A stretch of DNA of 64,000 nucleotides from Brevibacterium antiquum (GCF_016107655.1 NZ_JABASX010000002.1:431515-495514); one strand, 5' to 3'; counted from the stretch's first letter, positions 17,498-26,673 are shown. The notes: generated by a model not told the origin, from the letters alone. Program-made: numbers and translations.

Positions 17498-19152
17498 TGA
17501 CCGACCTCAGCTTTGACAAGGTCTCGATCACCTACCGTTCGGCTTCGGCCCGCGGCGACGTCACCGCCGTCAGCGACATCAGCCTCGACCTGCCCACCGG
17601 TGCCACTCTCGGCATCGCCGGGGAGTCCGGCTCGGGCAAGTCCACGTTGATCATGTCGGTCCTGCGCCTGCTGCCCAAGTCCGCGCAGATCGACGGGCAG
17701 GTCAGTCTCGGCGGGAAGGACATCAGGGATCTCAGCTTCGGCCAGATCCGGGCGGTGCGCTGGGCGCAGGCCTCGATCGTCTTCCAGGGCGCTCTGCACT
17801 CGCTCAACCCCGTGCGCGAGGTGGGCGGACAGATCGTCGAGGCCCTCGAACACCACGCGAAGGGCACCTGGACGACACCGGCCAAACGACGAGACCGGAT
17901 GTTCGAACTCCTCGAGGAGGTCGACCTCGATCCGAGCAAGGCCGTGGCGTATCCGCATGAACTCTCCGGTGGGCAGAAGCAGCGGATCATGATCGCTATG
18001 GCCCTGGCCTGCGAACCGGACATCATCATCGCCGACGAACCGACCACCGCCCTCGACGTCATCGTGCAGAAGCAGATTCTCGTGGGCCTGGCGAAGCTGG
18101 TCGCCGAACGCGGGATCTCGCTGCTCATGATCAGCCACGACCTCGCCGTGCTCTCCGCAGTGTGTGAGAACCTCGCGATCATGCGCTACGGCAGGCTCGT
18201 AGAGTACGGTCCCAGCGACCAGGTGTGCCTGTCGCCGCAGGAGGACTATACGAAGCAGCTGGCCGGTGCGTTCCCGCAGATCGGAGACGCCGAGTCGCGG
18301 ATGAATCCCCGAACCCTCAAGCCCGCCGAGGTGCGCCGGGCCGAACCGTTCACGATGACCGACGAGGTGGTCCTCGAGGCCAAGAACCTCAACGTCTCCT
18401 TCGACACCCGGCAGGGCAGGGAACGGGCCGTGCGCGACGTCGATCTGGCGCTGCACAAGGCCGAGATCCTCGCCGTCGTCGGCCAGTCCGGGTCGGGCAA
18501 GACGACCCTGGCCAGGTCTCTGCTCGGCCTGCAGGAGGTGGATTCGGGCTCGCAGATGGAGTTCGCTGGCAAGGCCCTGCCGAAGAAGGCGAAGGCACTG
18601 CGGACCTTCCGTCGACAGGTGCAGATGATCCTCCAAGACCCCTCGGGCTCGCTCAACCCGAAGCGCAGCGTCTACGAAGCGGTGGTCGAGGGCCTGCGCG
18701 TGCAGAAGATCACCGACAACGAATACGCGCGAGTCATCGGGGCGCTGGAAGCCGCCGAGCTGACTCCCGCGGCCGACTACCTCGAGTCGATCCCGCAGGA
18801 GCTCTCCGGTGGACAGAGGCAGAGGGTCGTCATCGCCGGAGCGCTGGCGCTGGACCCACAGGTGCTCATCGCCGATGAACCCGTCGCCTCCCTCGACGCC
18901 TCCGTGCGCGGAGAGATCCTCTCCCTGTTCCTGGCGCTGAAGAAGAACCTGGGGATGAGCGCCCTGATCATCACCCACGACCTCGGACTGGCGTGGAACA
19001 TCGCCGATACAGTGGCCGTGATGAAGAAGGGCGAGATCGTCGAGTACGGCGATGTCGACACCGTGCTGGCGAACCCGCAGCACGCATACACGCAGGAACT
19101 CCTCGCTGCAGTTCCCCGATTGGGAAGTCAGAGTCTGGTCAAGCATGCATAG
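17497..19152 (+). CDS. Fused peptide ABC transporter ATPase (DppD-DppF in one chain)
   Basis: 551 residues with two complete nucleotide-binding domains. The first has Walker A GESGSGKST (near 43), signature LSGGQKQR, Walker B IIIADEPT and H-loop MISHDLAV. The second has Walker A GQSGSGKTT (near 329), signature LSGGQRQR, Walker B VLIADEPVASLD and H-loop ITHDLG. The first domain carries the oligopeptide-type C-terminal linker. Such fusions are common in actinobacteria. ATG 17497 overlaps the DppC stop by 1 nt. Confidence 0.92.
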   Translation: MTDLSFDKVSITYRSASARGDVTAVSDISLDLPTGATLGIAGESGSGKSTLIMSVLRLLPKSAQIDGQVSLGGKDIRDLSFGQIRAVRWAQASIVFQGALHSLNPVREVGGQIVEALEHHAKGTWTTPAKRRDRMFELLEEVDLDPSKAVAYPHELSGGQKQRIMIAMALACEPDIIIADEPTTALDVIVQKQILVGLAKLVAERGISLLMISHDLAVLSAVCENLAIMRYGRLVEYGPSDQVCLSPQEDYTKQLAGAFPQIGDAESRMNPRTLKPAEVRRAEPFTMTDEVVLEAKNLNVSFDTRQGRERAVRDVDLALHKAEILAVVGQSGSGKTTLARSLLGLQEVDSGSQMEFAGKALPKKAKALRTFRRQVQMILQDPSGSLNPKRSVYEAVVEGLRVQKITDNEYARVIGALEAAELTPAADYLESIPQELSGGQRQRVVIAGALALDPQVLIADEPVASLDASVRGEILSLFLALKKNLGMSALIITHDLGLAWNIADTVAVMKKGEIVEYGDVDTVLANPQHAYTQELLAAVPRLGSQSLVKHA

Positions 19153-20242
19153 CTCCACCCCTTCCGACGCTCAGCCGAACTCGAGCACGAGCCCGTACCT
19201 GGGCACCGCGCCGCTGCAGGCCGACGACACTGTCCACCTCATCGCGCCCTCGGGACCCACAGACGAGGATTCCCTGCTGCGGGCGATCGCGCAGCTCGAA
19301 TCCTGGGGGCTGCACGTAGTCGTCGGTGACAACGTCCGCGCTCGTCACCCACGCGTGAAGTATCTGGCGGGAACCGACGAGCAGCGCCGAACTGACCTCG
19401 TCGAGGCCTGGTGCGATCCGAACGCCGCAGCGGTCATCGCTCTGCGCGGGGGATTCGGGGCGATGCGGCTGCTCGACGGCATCGACTTCGACCACATGCG
19501 CACCCACGCGCTGCGTCCGGACGGGCGCCCCAAGCTGCTGACCGGCTCTTCGGACATCACAGCGCTGCACCAGGCCTGGGTCCACCACCTGTCGGTGGCG
19601 ACGCTGTTCTGCCCGATGGTCGGCAACGATCCATTCAAGAACTCCACGGTCGTGCCCGCCGAGGTGGCCAGCTGGCTGTTCGCACCCTGGGGTGGCCGCG
19701 AACTCGGGTTCCCCGCGGGGGAATCGCGGGCAGGCGAGAGGGCGGCGCCCCTAGCCGTGGGCTCGGCGTCCCCAGACGCGGGCTCTGCGTCCCCTCGCCC
19801 GCTCAGCCGGGCGCGAACCTTGGTTCCGGGGACGGCGAAGGGCCGCCTCGGCGGGGGAAACCTCAGTCTGGTCGCGGCCGGGATGGGCAGTCCGGAACTG
19901 GCCGGGGTGCGTGAGCTGCGTGAACGCAGCGGACCCTCGATCCTCATGCTCGAGGACGTCGACGAGGAACTCTACCGACTCGACAACCTGCTCGTGCAGC
20001 TGGTCCGCGGCGGCTGGTTCGGCTCGGCGGACGCAGTGGTGCTGGGATCCTGGCAGGACTGCGCCGAGATCGACGAGGTCGAGTCGTTGGTCATGGACTA
20101 CCTCGGCGAGGCGGGAATACCGATCGTGAGCGAGATGGGCTTCGGGCATGACCCGGATGCGCCGAGCACTCCGTTGGGAGTCGCCGTCACACTCGAGGCT
20201 CCGGCCCAGGGTCGACCGCGAATGTGGGTGGACGGGGCGTGA
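19145..20242 (+). CDS. LD-carboxypeptidase (peptidase S66)
   Basis: Cytosolic serine peptidases of this family remove the terminal D-Ala from murein tetrapeptides (LdcA) or cleave microcin-like adducts (MccF). The 365 residues begin with DDTVHLIAPSGP, the family opening. The nucleophile elbow is TGSSDITALH (Ser near residue 136). The catalytic Glu is in ILMLEDVDEELYRLDN and the His in GFGHDPDAPSTPLGV, so the triad is complete. An Ala/Gly/Ser-rich insert lies near residues 200-220. It overlaps the ATPase gene by 8 nt and has no signal peptide, so it acts on imported peptides. Confidence 0.88.
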   Translation: MHSSTPSDAQPNSSTSPYLGTAPLQADDTVHLIAPSGPTDEDSLLRAIAQLESWGLHVVVGDNVRARHPRVKYLAGTDEQRRTDLVEAWCDPNAAAVIALRGGFGAMRLLDGIDFDHMRTHALRPDGRPKLLTGSSDITALHQAWVHHLSVATLFCPMVGNDPFKNSTVVPAEVASWLFAPWGGRELGFPAGESRAGERAAPLAVGSASPDAGSASPRPLSRARTLVPGTAKGRLGGGNLSLVAAGMGSPELAGVRELRERSGPSILMLEDVDEELYRLDNLLVQLVRGGWFGSADAVVLGSWQDCAEIDEVESLVMDYLGEAGIPIVSEMGFGHDPDAPSTPLGVAVTLEAPAQGRPRMWVDGA

Positions 20243-20290
20243 GGGGACTGTGATGCTGAAAGATGTCGATGGAGAAGAGGAATTCGCACG

Positions 20291-21163
20291 ATGACGGAAC
20301 ACATGACGATGAGTGGGGACATGAACACGGGGACGGCGTCGAACATGGCTGCGGCGTCGAACATGGGCGACGTGGACTTCGACAGACTGCCGGGAGTGCG
20401 CTTCAGCGCCCTGGCCTTCGACTTCGACAGCGGCGAACGCGTGTTCGCCCACAACGAGAACGATGAACTCGACACCGCCAGCATGGGCAAGGTTTTCCTC
20501 CTGCATACGGCCCTGCAGATGCACGTCAACGGCAATCTCAACCTGTCCGAGCGTCTGTCGCGCAGACCCTCGGAGCGCGTCGACGAGTCGGGCATCTGGT
20601 ATCTGATGGAGCAGGACGAACTGAGCGTCTATGACGTGGCCGTGCTCGTCGGGGCGTTCAGCGACAACTTCGCGACCAATGTGCTCATTCGTCGCATCGG
20701 CCTCGAGAACGTCGCCCGCCAGGTCGAGGATCTGGGATACAGGAGCTCCGGCCTCCATGACTTCCTCCGCTGGCCGCGACCGGCCAGGGCGCCGCGAACA
20801 CTGTCGACGGGCACCGCGGCCGAGCTCAGCGACTTCATGGCCCGGCACGCGAAGGACGAGTTCTGGGATGAGTCGACGAACGAGATCTTCCGGCGCTGGT
20901 TGGGCGCCGGCGCGGACACCTCGATGGTCGCCTCGGCGTTCGATCTCGATCCTCTGGCCCACTACAACTATCAGCGCGACGTGTGGGTCTGGAACAAGAC
21001 CGGCACGAACGGGACGATCCGGGCCGACGCCGGAATCGCCATGACACCGACTCGGCGGGTGGCCTACGCCGTGTTCGCCAACTGGGAGAAGGACACGGAC
21101 CGGGTCGTCGACGTCATGCCGATCATGCGCGAAGCCGGCGACGCCATCCACCGATTCCTCTGA
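20291..21163 (+). CDS. Cytosolic serine hydrolase with class A beta-lactamase fold
   Basis: 290 residues. All three active-site motifs of the penicillin-recognising fold are present: SMGK (SxxK, near 65), SDN (near 124) and KTG (near 235, WNKTGTNG). The catalytic Glu of the omega loop (ExxLN) of true class A beta-lactamases is not visible. There is no signal peptide; the N terminus is Met/Asn/Ala-rich and polar. It is therefore unlikely to be a secreted resistance enzyme. In this operon an intracellular D-amino-acid peptidase or amidase role is plausible, but that is inference. Confidence 0.75.
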   Translation: MTEHMTMSGDMNTGTASNMAAASNMGDVDFDRLPGVRFSALAFDFDSGERVFAHNENDELDTASMGKVFLLHTALQMHVNGNLNLSERLSRRPSERVDESGIWYLMEQDELSVYDVAVLVGAFSDNFATNVLIRRIGLENVARQVEDLGYRSSGLHDFLRWPRPARAPRTLSTGTAAELSDFMARHAKDEFWDESTNEIFRRWLGAGADTSMVASAFDLDPLAHYNYQRDVWVWNKTGTNGTIRADAGIAMTPTRRVAYAVFANWEKDTDRVVDVMPIMREAGDAIHRFL

Positions 21164-21244
21164 CGTTCCGGACGTCGATCAGCATTCAATCGGCTCAGGA
21201 ATACGCACTCTCACACGCCGTTCCTCGAGTATCGTTGATGTCCT

Positions 21245-21559
21245 ATGACCTCCTCGATCTACGTCACAGGCGAAGCGAAAGCACCGTCGAACAACCCGAT
21301 CATGGCACAGTACGGATTGTTCTACATCGCCTTCGAGATCGAGGCGGAGACACATCGAGTCCTCGATGTCGACTGCTCGGCGACGTTGGCCCTGACAAGG
21401 AAGTTCATCAGGGGCCTGTTCATCGACGCAGACATCAGGGACACCGGTCGACTCACGGATTCGATCACAGCCAGATACCACGGGTCCTCCCAGAAGGCGC
21501 TCATCGTCGCGGTGAACAACGCGGCGAAGAAGTACCAAGAGCTCCCGCCCCTCGGCTGA
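21245..21559 (+). CDS. DUF3870 protein
   Basis: 104 residues reading YVTGEAKAPSNNPI, then QYGLFYIAFEIEAETHRVLDVDCSATLALT, and ending YHGSSQKALIVAVNNAAKKY in parts. I recognise this as the small cytosolic DUF3870 family. Its function is unknown; from memory it tends to sit near amino-acid racemase or permease genes. It lies 82 nt after the beta-lactamase-fold gene and 155 nt before the DUF819 permease. TATCGT at 21230-21235 could be a -10 element with little or no leader. Confidence 0.7.
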   Translation: MTSSIYVTGEAKAPSNNPIMAQYGLFYIAFEIEAETHRVLDVDCSATLALTRKFIRGLFIDADIRDTGRLTDSITARYHGSSQKALIVAVNNAAKKYQELPPLG

Positions 21560-21713
21560 TTCGACTCCTCGACCACCAAGATTGCCTGGCCCCCTCGCCG
21601 GACCGGATCCAATCGACAACAGCACATGGCTTCACCGCGCACTGCGCCTGCACCTCGTGGAATGGACCGAGGGCAGCGTGACGCGGTCCAATCCACCTGA
21701 AGGAGTGTCGTTT

Positions 21714-22865
21714 GTGATTACGGACGGTTTTCTATTCATCAGCCTGCTGCTGGCGATTTCGGCGATTCTCGTCGTCGCCGATCGCAGCGGGAAATTCAAA
21801 GTATTCAAATATGTCCCCGGGTTCGTCTTCCTCTACATCGTGGCGGCCCTGCTCAACACGGTCGGCATGTTCGACCACGACGCGATAGACGGCGTCGGCG
21901 ACGGGTTGCAGGACGCGCTGCTGCCGGCGATGATCCTGCTCCTGCTGTTCAAATGCGATGTGCGACAGATCATCCGGCTCGGACCGAAACTGCTGCTGAC
22001 CTTCGTAGTGACGGCTGCGAGCATCATCGTCGGCTTCATCGTCGCCTACCTGATCGTGCATTCGGCTTTGGCTCCCGAATCGTGGAAGGCCCTCGGTGCG
22101 CTCAATGCGTCATGGACCGGCGGTTCGGCCAATATGGTCGCCGTTCAGAATATTCTGGAGGCGCCGGAGGGCATCTTCGGCTATGTGCTCATCGTCGACA
22201 CCGTTCTCTACTCCTTCTGGCTGCTCCTTATCTTCTCTTCGGTCGCCGTCTCCGATAAGTTCAACAGATGGACGAAGGCAGACACCTCGAAGTTCGACTT
22301 CGCCGATCGGGTCACCGACGAGAAGGAGAATCCGATGACGCTGTCCTCGATCATCGGTCTGCTGGGCTTCTCCCTGCTCGTCTCCGCCTTGGCAGCCAAG
22401 GCGGGCGAATTGCTCCCGGAGGTGGGCACGGTGATCAATGCCTCGGCCTGGACGATCCTCATCGTGAGCATCCTGGGCCTGGTCATCGGGTCTACCCGGT
22501 GGGGACGGGCAGCGGGCTCGAGCCAGCTCGCGACCATCATGCTCTACATCATCATCGGCATCATCGCCTCCGGATCCGACTTCACCTCGCTGGCCGAAGC
22601 CCCGATCTATCTGGTCGCCGGCGTGATCGTGCTCCTCGTCCACATCGTCATCATGCTCGTCTATGCGAAGCTGACGAAGACCGAACTGTTCAGTATTGCC
22701 GTGGCCAGCACCGCGAACATCGGGGGAATCGCCTCGGCGCCGGTGGTCGCGGGTGCTTTCAACCGTCAGCTGGTGCCGGTGGGCGTGCTCTTCGCGCTCA
22801 TCGGAACGTTTTCCGGGACATTCCTCGGGCTGTGGTCGGCGCAGCTGATGTCGGGCATCGGATGA
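21714..22865 (+). CDS. DUF819-family integral membrane protein (putative permease)
   Basis: 383 residues from GTG 21714 (VITDGFLFISLLL), with AGGAG 8 nt upstream. About ten to eleven membrane helices. A conserved-looking loop, NASWTGGSANMVAVQ, recurs in the second half as ASTANIGGIASAPVVAGAF. These two inverted glycine-rich hairpins are typical of the DUF819 (YjcL-like) family. The family is uncharacterised as a transporter. Its place between LD-carboxypeptidase and dipeptidase genes suggests movement of a peptide or amino acid. Confidence 0.8.
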   Translation: MITDGFLFISLLLAISAILVVADRSGKFKVFKYVPGFVFLYIVAALLNTVGMFDHDAIDGVGDGLQDALLPAMILLLLFKCDVRQIIRLGPKLLLTFVVTAASIIVGFIVAYLIVHSALAPESWKALGALNASWTGGSANMVAVQNILEAPEGIFGYVLIVDTVLYSFWLLLIFSSVAVSDKFNRWTKADTSKFDFADRVTDEKENPMTLSSIIGLLGFSLLVSALAAKAGELLPEVGTVINASAWTILIVSILGLVIGSTRWGRAAGSSQLATIMLYIIIGIIASGSDFTSLAEAPIYLVAGVIVLLVHIVIMLVYAKLTKTELFSIAVASTANIGGIASAPVVAGAFNRQLVPVGVLFALIGTFSGTFLGLWSAQLMSGIG

Positions 22866-22944
22866 TGAGCGTGATTCGGCACCTGAGACCGCACAGTTTT
22901 CCACCCAACCCACCGACGATCATCCGAACTGAAGGAGCACACTC

Positions 22945-24033
22945 ATGACATACGACGTCTTCGACGGCCACAACGACCTCGCCTGGTACCTGCGGGAGGA
23001 ACGTGACTACAGCGTGGACGGCCTCAACGACCCCAAGGTCTCGCCCTTCACCACAATGGACCAGCTGCGGGAAGGCAGCGTCGCGGCGCAGTACTGGTCG
23101 GTCTACGTCCACTCCTCGATCACCGGCGCGGATGCGATCAAGGCGACGTGGGAACAGATCGACGCAGTGCAGCGCGTCGTCACGAGCTACCCGGAACGGC
23201 TCCAGTTCGCCCGCACCGCCGCCGAGGTGGTCGCCGCCCGGGAGGCCGGAAAGGTGGCCTCGCTGATGGGCGTCGAAGGCGGGCAGCAGATCGACGAGTC
23301 ACTGGCCGTGCTCCGTTCCTATGCGCGCGCCGGATCCCGGTACATGACCCTGACGTGGTCGACGACGCACTCCTGGGCGGATTCGGCCACGGACGAACCG
23401 CAGCACGGTGGCTTAAGCTCCTTCGGCCGTGAGGTCGTGGCGGAGATGAACCGGATCGGCATGATCGTCGACCTCTCACACGTCGCGCCCAGCGTCATGC
23501 ACCAGTCTCTGGACATCACCACCCTGCCGGTGATCTTCAGCCACTCGTGCGCGTTCGGTCTCAACCCGCATCCGCGAAACATCCCCGATGACGTCCTCGA
23601 CCGGGTGCCCGGCAACGGGGGAGTGGCGATGATGACCTTCGTGCCCTCCTTCGTCTCGAACGCGCGCCGCGAATGGGTCGATGCCGGGGAGAACGGCACC
23701 GCCCCCGAGGTGACCGTGGCCGATGTCGCCGATCACTGCGATTACGTACGCGAACGGATCGGTATCGACCATATCGGCCTGGGCGGGGACATCTGCGGTG
23801 TCGATGAGCTGCCGACCGGCCTCGGCGACGCCGGGCAGTACCCGGCCCTGTTCTCGGAACTGAGTTCACGTGGCTGGTCGGACTCCGATCTGCACAAGCT
23901 CGGCTTCGACAATGCGATGCGGGTCCTCGAAGCGCACGAGGACGCCTACACGCGCTTCCTGGGGACCTCGGCGGGATCGGGGAGTACAGCAGGGACGGGT
24001 CGGACGGCCACCTCGGCGGGGGAATCAGCATGA
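22945..24033 (+). CDS. Membrane dipeptidase family (M19), cytosolic form
   Basis: 362 residues. Zinc peptidases of this family cleave dipeptides, including those with a C-terminal D-residue. Metal and catalytic motifs visible: FDGHNDLAWYL, MGVEGGQQ (bridging Glu), SHSCAFGLNPHPRNIPDD and DHIGLGGDICGV. No signal peptide is present, so it works on peptides already inside the cell. AGGAG precedes the ATG by 7 nt. The last 20 residues are Gly/Ser/Thr-rich. Its stop overlaps the amidotransferase start (ATGA). Confidence 0.88.
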   Translation: MTYDVFDGHNDLAWYLREERDYSVDGLNDPKVSPFTTMDQLREGSVAAQYWSVYVHSSITGADAIKATWEQIDAVQRVVTSYPERLQFARTAAEVVAAREAGKVASLMGVEGGQQIDESLAVLRSYARAGSRYMTLTWSTTHSWADSATDEPQHGGLSSFGREVVAEMNRIGMIVDLSHVAPSVMHQSLDITTLPVIFSHSCAFGLNPHPRNIPDDVLDRVPGNGGVAMMTFVPSFVSNARREWVDAGENGTAPEVTVADVADHCDYVRERIGIDHIGLGGDICGVDELPTGLGDAGQYPALFSELSSRGWSDSDLHKLGFDNAMRVLEAHEDAYTRFLGTSAGSGSTAGTGRTATSAGESA

Positions 24034-24740
24034 CCAGGCTGCTCGTCATCGTCAACCACATCGAATCCCAGCCGGGACTCCTCACGCAGTGGATGATCAG
24101 CGAGAACATCGAGTTCGACCTGCGCATCGGCGGCGTATCGCGACTGCCGGAACCCAGCGCTCTGAGCGGCTATGACGGGCTGATCATGCTCGGCGGCGGA
24201 TATATGCCCGATGAGACCGATAGGGCGCCCTGGCTGAAAGCCGAGGCGCGACTGTCACGGCATGCGCTGGAGACGGATCTGCCGCAGTTCGGCATCTGTC
24301 TGGGCGGGCAGCTCATCGCCCACGTCATCGGCGGGGATGTGCGGGCGCAGACTGGAGCGCCGGAGAAGGGGTACACCTGGATCGACATGACGGAGGACGC
24401 GGCACAGGACCCGGTATTCTCCAGCATCGGAAAACGCGCGGCCTTCGTCGAGAGTCATGTCGACCGGATCGTCGACCTTCCGGATGAGGCAACCCTGCTT
24501 GCGACCAGTACAGCCTGCCGATTTCAGGCGTTTCGGATCGGCAATGCGTGGGGTACACAATTCCATCCCGAGTCGACAGGCGAGAATATACGCAGCTGGG
24601 ACGCGGAAAAACTGCAAGAATTGGGGTTCAATAAGGACACGCTCCTCGAACAGGCCGAGGAGCGCGGCGAGGATAGCCGGAGGGACGCGAAGGCGCTCCT
24701 GACAGCCTTCCTCGACGTGGTCCGCAGCAGACAACAGTGA
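24030..24740 (+). CDS. Class I glutamine amidotransferase-like protein
   Basis: 236 residues with the complete triad of class I amidotransferases: nucleophile Cys in FGICLGGQLIAHV (near residue 90) and His-Glu in GTQFHPEST. The oxyanion strand is DGLIMLGGGYMPDE. There is no partner synthetase domain, so it resembles stand-alone GMP-synthase-like GATases or gamma-glutamyl hydrolases. Coupling to the dipeptidase (4-nt overlap) hints that it hydrolyses an amide or gamma-glutamyl bond of a peptide. The substrate is not known. Confidence 0.75.
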   Translation: MTRLLVIVNHIESQPGLLTQWMISENIEFDLRIGGVSRLPEPSALSGYDGLIMLGGGYMPDETDRAPWLKAEARLSRHALETDLPQFGICLGGQLIAHVIGGDVRAQTGAPEKGYTWIDMTEDAAQDPVFSSIGKRAAFVESHVDRIVDLPDEATLLATSTACRFQAFRIGNAWGTQFHPESTGENIRSWDAEKLQELGFNKDTLLEQAEERGEDSRRDAKALLTAFLDVVRSRQQ

Positions 24741-24779
24741 TCCCGACGCGGCGATCGCGGACGACATGGAGGAACCATC

Positions 24780-26210
24780 GTGAGTACTAGCAACAGCACC
24801 GCCGAGGCGAGTCCGGGGTCTGGGGGCCAGCCGGAGACCCTGAAGCGGGTCATGGGCCCCAAGCTTCTGCTTCTCTTCATCGTCGGCGACATCCTCGGCA
24901 CGGGTGTCTACGCGCTGACGGGGAAGGTAGCCGGTCAGGTAGGAGGTGCCGGCTGGGTACCGGTCATCCTCGCCTTCAGCATCGCCGCGATCACGGCATT
25001 CTCCTACATGGAGCTCGTCACCAAGTACCCGCACGCCGCTGGTGCCGCGCTCTACACGCACAAGGCGTTCGGAGTTCACTTCGTCACCTTCCTCGTCGCC
25101 TTCGCCGTCCTCAGCTCCGGAATCACCTCGGCGTCAACTGCGTCGACGGTGTTCGCGGAGAACATGGCTGCCGGCTTCGGCTGGGATCTCCCTGTCACGG
25201 CCACGATGTGGATCGCGGTCGGGTTCCTCGCGCTTGTCGCGGCGATCAACCTCCGCGGTGTGAGTGAGAGCGTATGGTTCAACGTGGTCCTGACCACGAT
25301 CGAGCTCACCGGCCTGCTGTTGGTCATCCTCGTCGGGTTCTTCGCCCTCGGTTCGGGCAGCGCCGACTTCTCACGGGTGATGATCTTCGAGACCGCCGAC
25401 GACAAGAGCATCTTCCTGGCGGTCACCGCGGCCACCTCGCTGGCGTTCTTCTCGATGGTCGGATTCGAAGATTCTGTGAACATGGTCGAGGAGACCAAGG
25501 ACCCACAGGTCTTCCCGAAGATCATGCTCAGTGGTCTGACGATCACCGGCATCATCTACGTGCTGGTGTCGATCGTGGCCGTCGCCGCCGTACCGATCGG
25601 TGTGCTCAAGGAGAGCAAGACGCCGTTGCTCGAAGTCTTCGAAGCCGGTGCCCCGGGCCTGCCGATCGACGAGATCTTCCCGTTCCTGACCATGTTCGCG
25701 GTCGCGAACACGGCACTGATCAACATGCTCATGGCCAGCCGCCTGCTGTACGGGATGTCGAAGCAGAACGTGCTGCCACCGGTGTTCGCCAAGGTTCTCA
25801 AGGGGCGCCGCTCACCCTGGGTGTCGATCCTCTTCACCACCCTCATCGCCTTCGCTCTCATCATCGCCGTCTCCACCTTCCTGCCGGAGACCGTGATCGC
25901 CTCCCTGGGCGGAACCACGTCGCTGCTGCTTCTGGCCGTCTTCGCAGTCGTCAATTGCGCGGTCCTCGTGCTGCGCAAGAAGACTGTCGAGCACAAGCAC
26001 TTCCGCGCCCCCACCTTCCTGCCGTGGCTGGGCGTCTTCACCTGCTTGTTCCTCGTCGGGCCGTGGGCCCGACTCGATGACCTCATCCAGTACCAGATCG
26101 CGGTGGCGCTGATCGGCATCGGCGTCGTCCTCTGGGCGATCACCTGGCTGTGGAACCGCTCGGTCAAGGGCGCGAGCACCAAGTTCCGCAATCCCGAGGA
26201 ACTCACATGA
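24780..26210 (+). CDS. APC-superfamily amino acid permease
   Basis: 476 residues, about 12 membrane helices. The first helix holds the substrate loop IVGDILGTGVYALTGKVAG. Characteristic stretches include AAITAFSYMELVTKYPHAAGAALY and AFFSMVGFEDSVNMVEETKDPQVFPK. GTG 24780 has a strong GGAGGAA site 7 nt upstream. It follows the amidotransferase by 39 nt. Substrate unknown; it could export or import amino acids released by the cluster. Confidence 0.87.
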   Translation: MSTSNSTAEASPGSGGQPETLKRVMGPKLLLLFIVGDILGTGVYALTGKVAGQVGGAGWVPVILAFSIAAITAFSYMELVTKYPHAAGAALYTHKAFGVHFVTFLVAFAVLSSGITSASTASTVFAENMAAGFGWDLPVTATMWIAVGFLALVAAINLRGVSESVWFNVVLTTIELTGLLLVILVGFFALGSGSADFSRVMIFETADDKSIFLAVTAATSLAFFSMVGFEDSVNMVEETKDPQVFPKIMLSGLTITGIIYVLVSIVAVAAVPIGVLKESKTPLLEVFEAGAPGLPIDEIFPFLTMFAVANTALINMLMASRLLYGMSKQNVLPPVFAKVLKGRRSPWVSILFTTLIAFALIIAVSTFLPETVIASLGGTTSLLLLAVFAVVNCAVLVLRKKTVEHKHFRAPTFLPWLGVFTCLFLVGPWARLDDLIQYQIAVALIGIGVVLWAITWLWNRSVKGASTKFRNPEELT

Positions 26211-26225
26211 TCGCAGTACTCTCAG

Positions 26226-26261
26226 AAGGTTCAATCCTGAGAAAAGGTTCAATCCTGACAA
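26226..26261 (+). repeat. Two 18-bp direct repeats before the UspA gene
   Basis: AAGGTTCAATCCTGA occurs at 26226-26240 and 26244-26258, an 18-bp period, between the permease stop and the UspA ribosome-binding site. It may duplicate a translation-control or regulator site, or be a small slippage array. Confidence 0.6.
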
Positions 26262-26277
26262 CAAGTGAAGGTGAAAA

Positions 26278-26673
26278 ATGACTGTCGTCGTGGGCTACGT
26301 CAACAATCCAGCAGGCCATGCGGCCCTTGACAGGGGCATTGCAGAGGCGAAGAGGGACAACCTTGACCTGGTCGTCGTCAACGCCTCCCGCTCATCCGAT
26401 CGCAGCGATGCCTACCGCCTCGGCGAGGGGGAGATCAAGTCGGTCCAGGACTACCTGTCACGCTCCGGTGTGCAGGCGCAGGTGCTGACGCGTGGCAGCG
26501 AGTACGACCCCGCAGAGCAGATTCTCGATGCCGCCGCCGAGGTGGGGGCTCAGCTGATCGTGCTCGGCACCCGGAAGCGGACACCGGTTGGGAAGTTCCT
26601 CCTGGGGTCGACGATCCAACGGGTCATCCTCGAAGCCGTCTGCCCTGTCCTCTGTGTGAAGGCCAGTCACTGA
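26278..26673 (+). CDS. Universal stress protein A family
   Basis: 131 residues, single Usp domain. The ATP-binding signature is VLGTRKRTPVGKFLLGST in parts (GxxxxxxxGKxxLGS) followed by IQRVILEAVCPVLCVK. It starts at ATG 26278 after GAAGG, 67 nt downstream of the permease. Usp proteins are often paired with transporters and may regulate them in response to ATP level. The specific role here is inferred from position only. Confidence 0.85.
   Translation: MTVVVGYVNNPAGHAALDRGIAEAKRDNLDLVVVNASRSSDRSDAYRLGEGEIKSVQDYLSRSGVQAQVLTRGSEYDPAEQILDAAAEVGAQLIVLGTRKRTPVGKFLLGSTIQRVILEAVCPVLCVKASH

Noticed and set aside
17383..19158. 591-residue open frame antisense to the fused ABC ATPase
   Set aside because: Shadow of the high-GC coding strand. 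The plus-strand protein has two complete sets of ATPase motifs; the antisense product has no recognisable domain.
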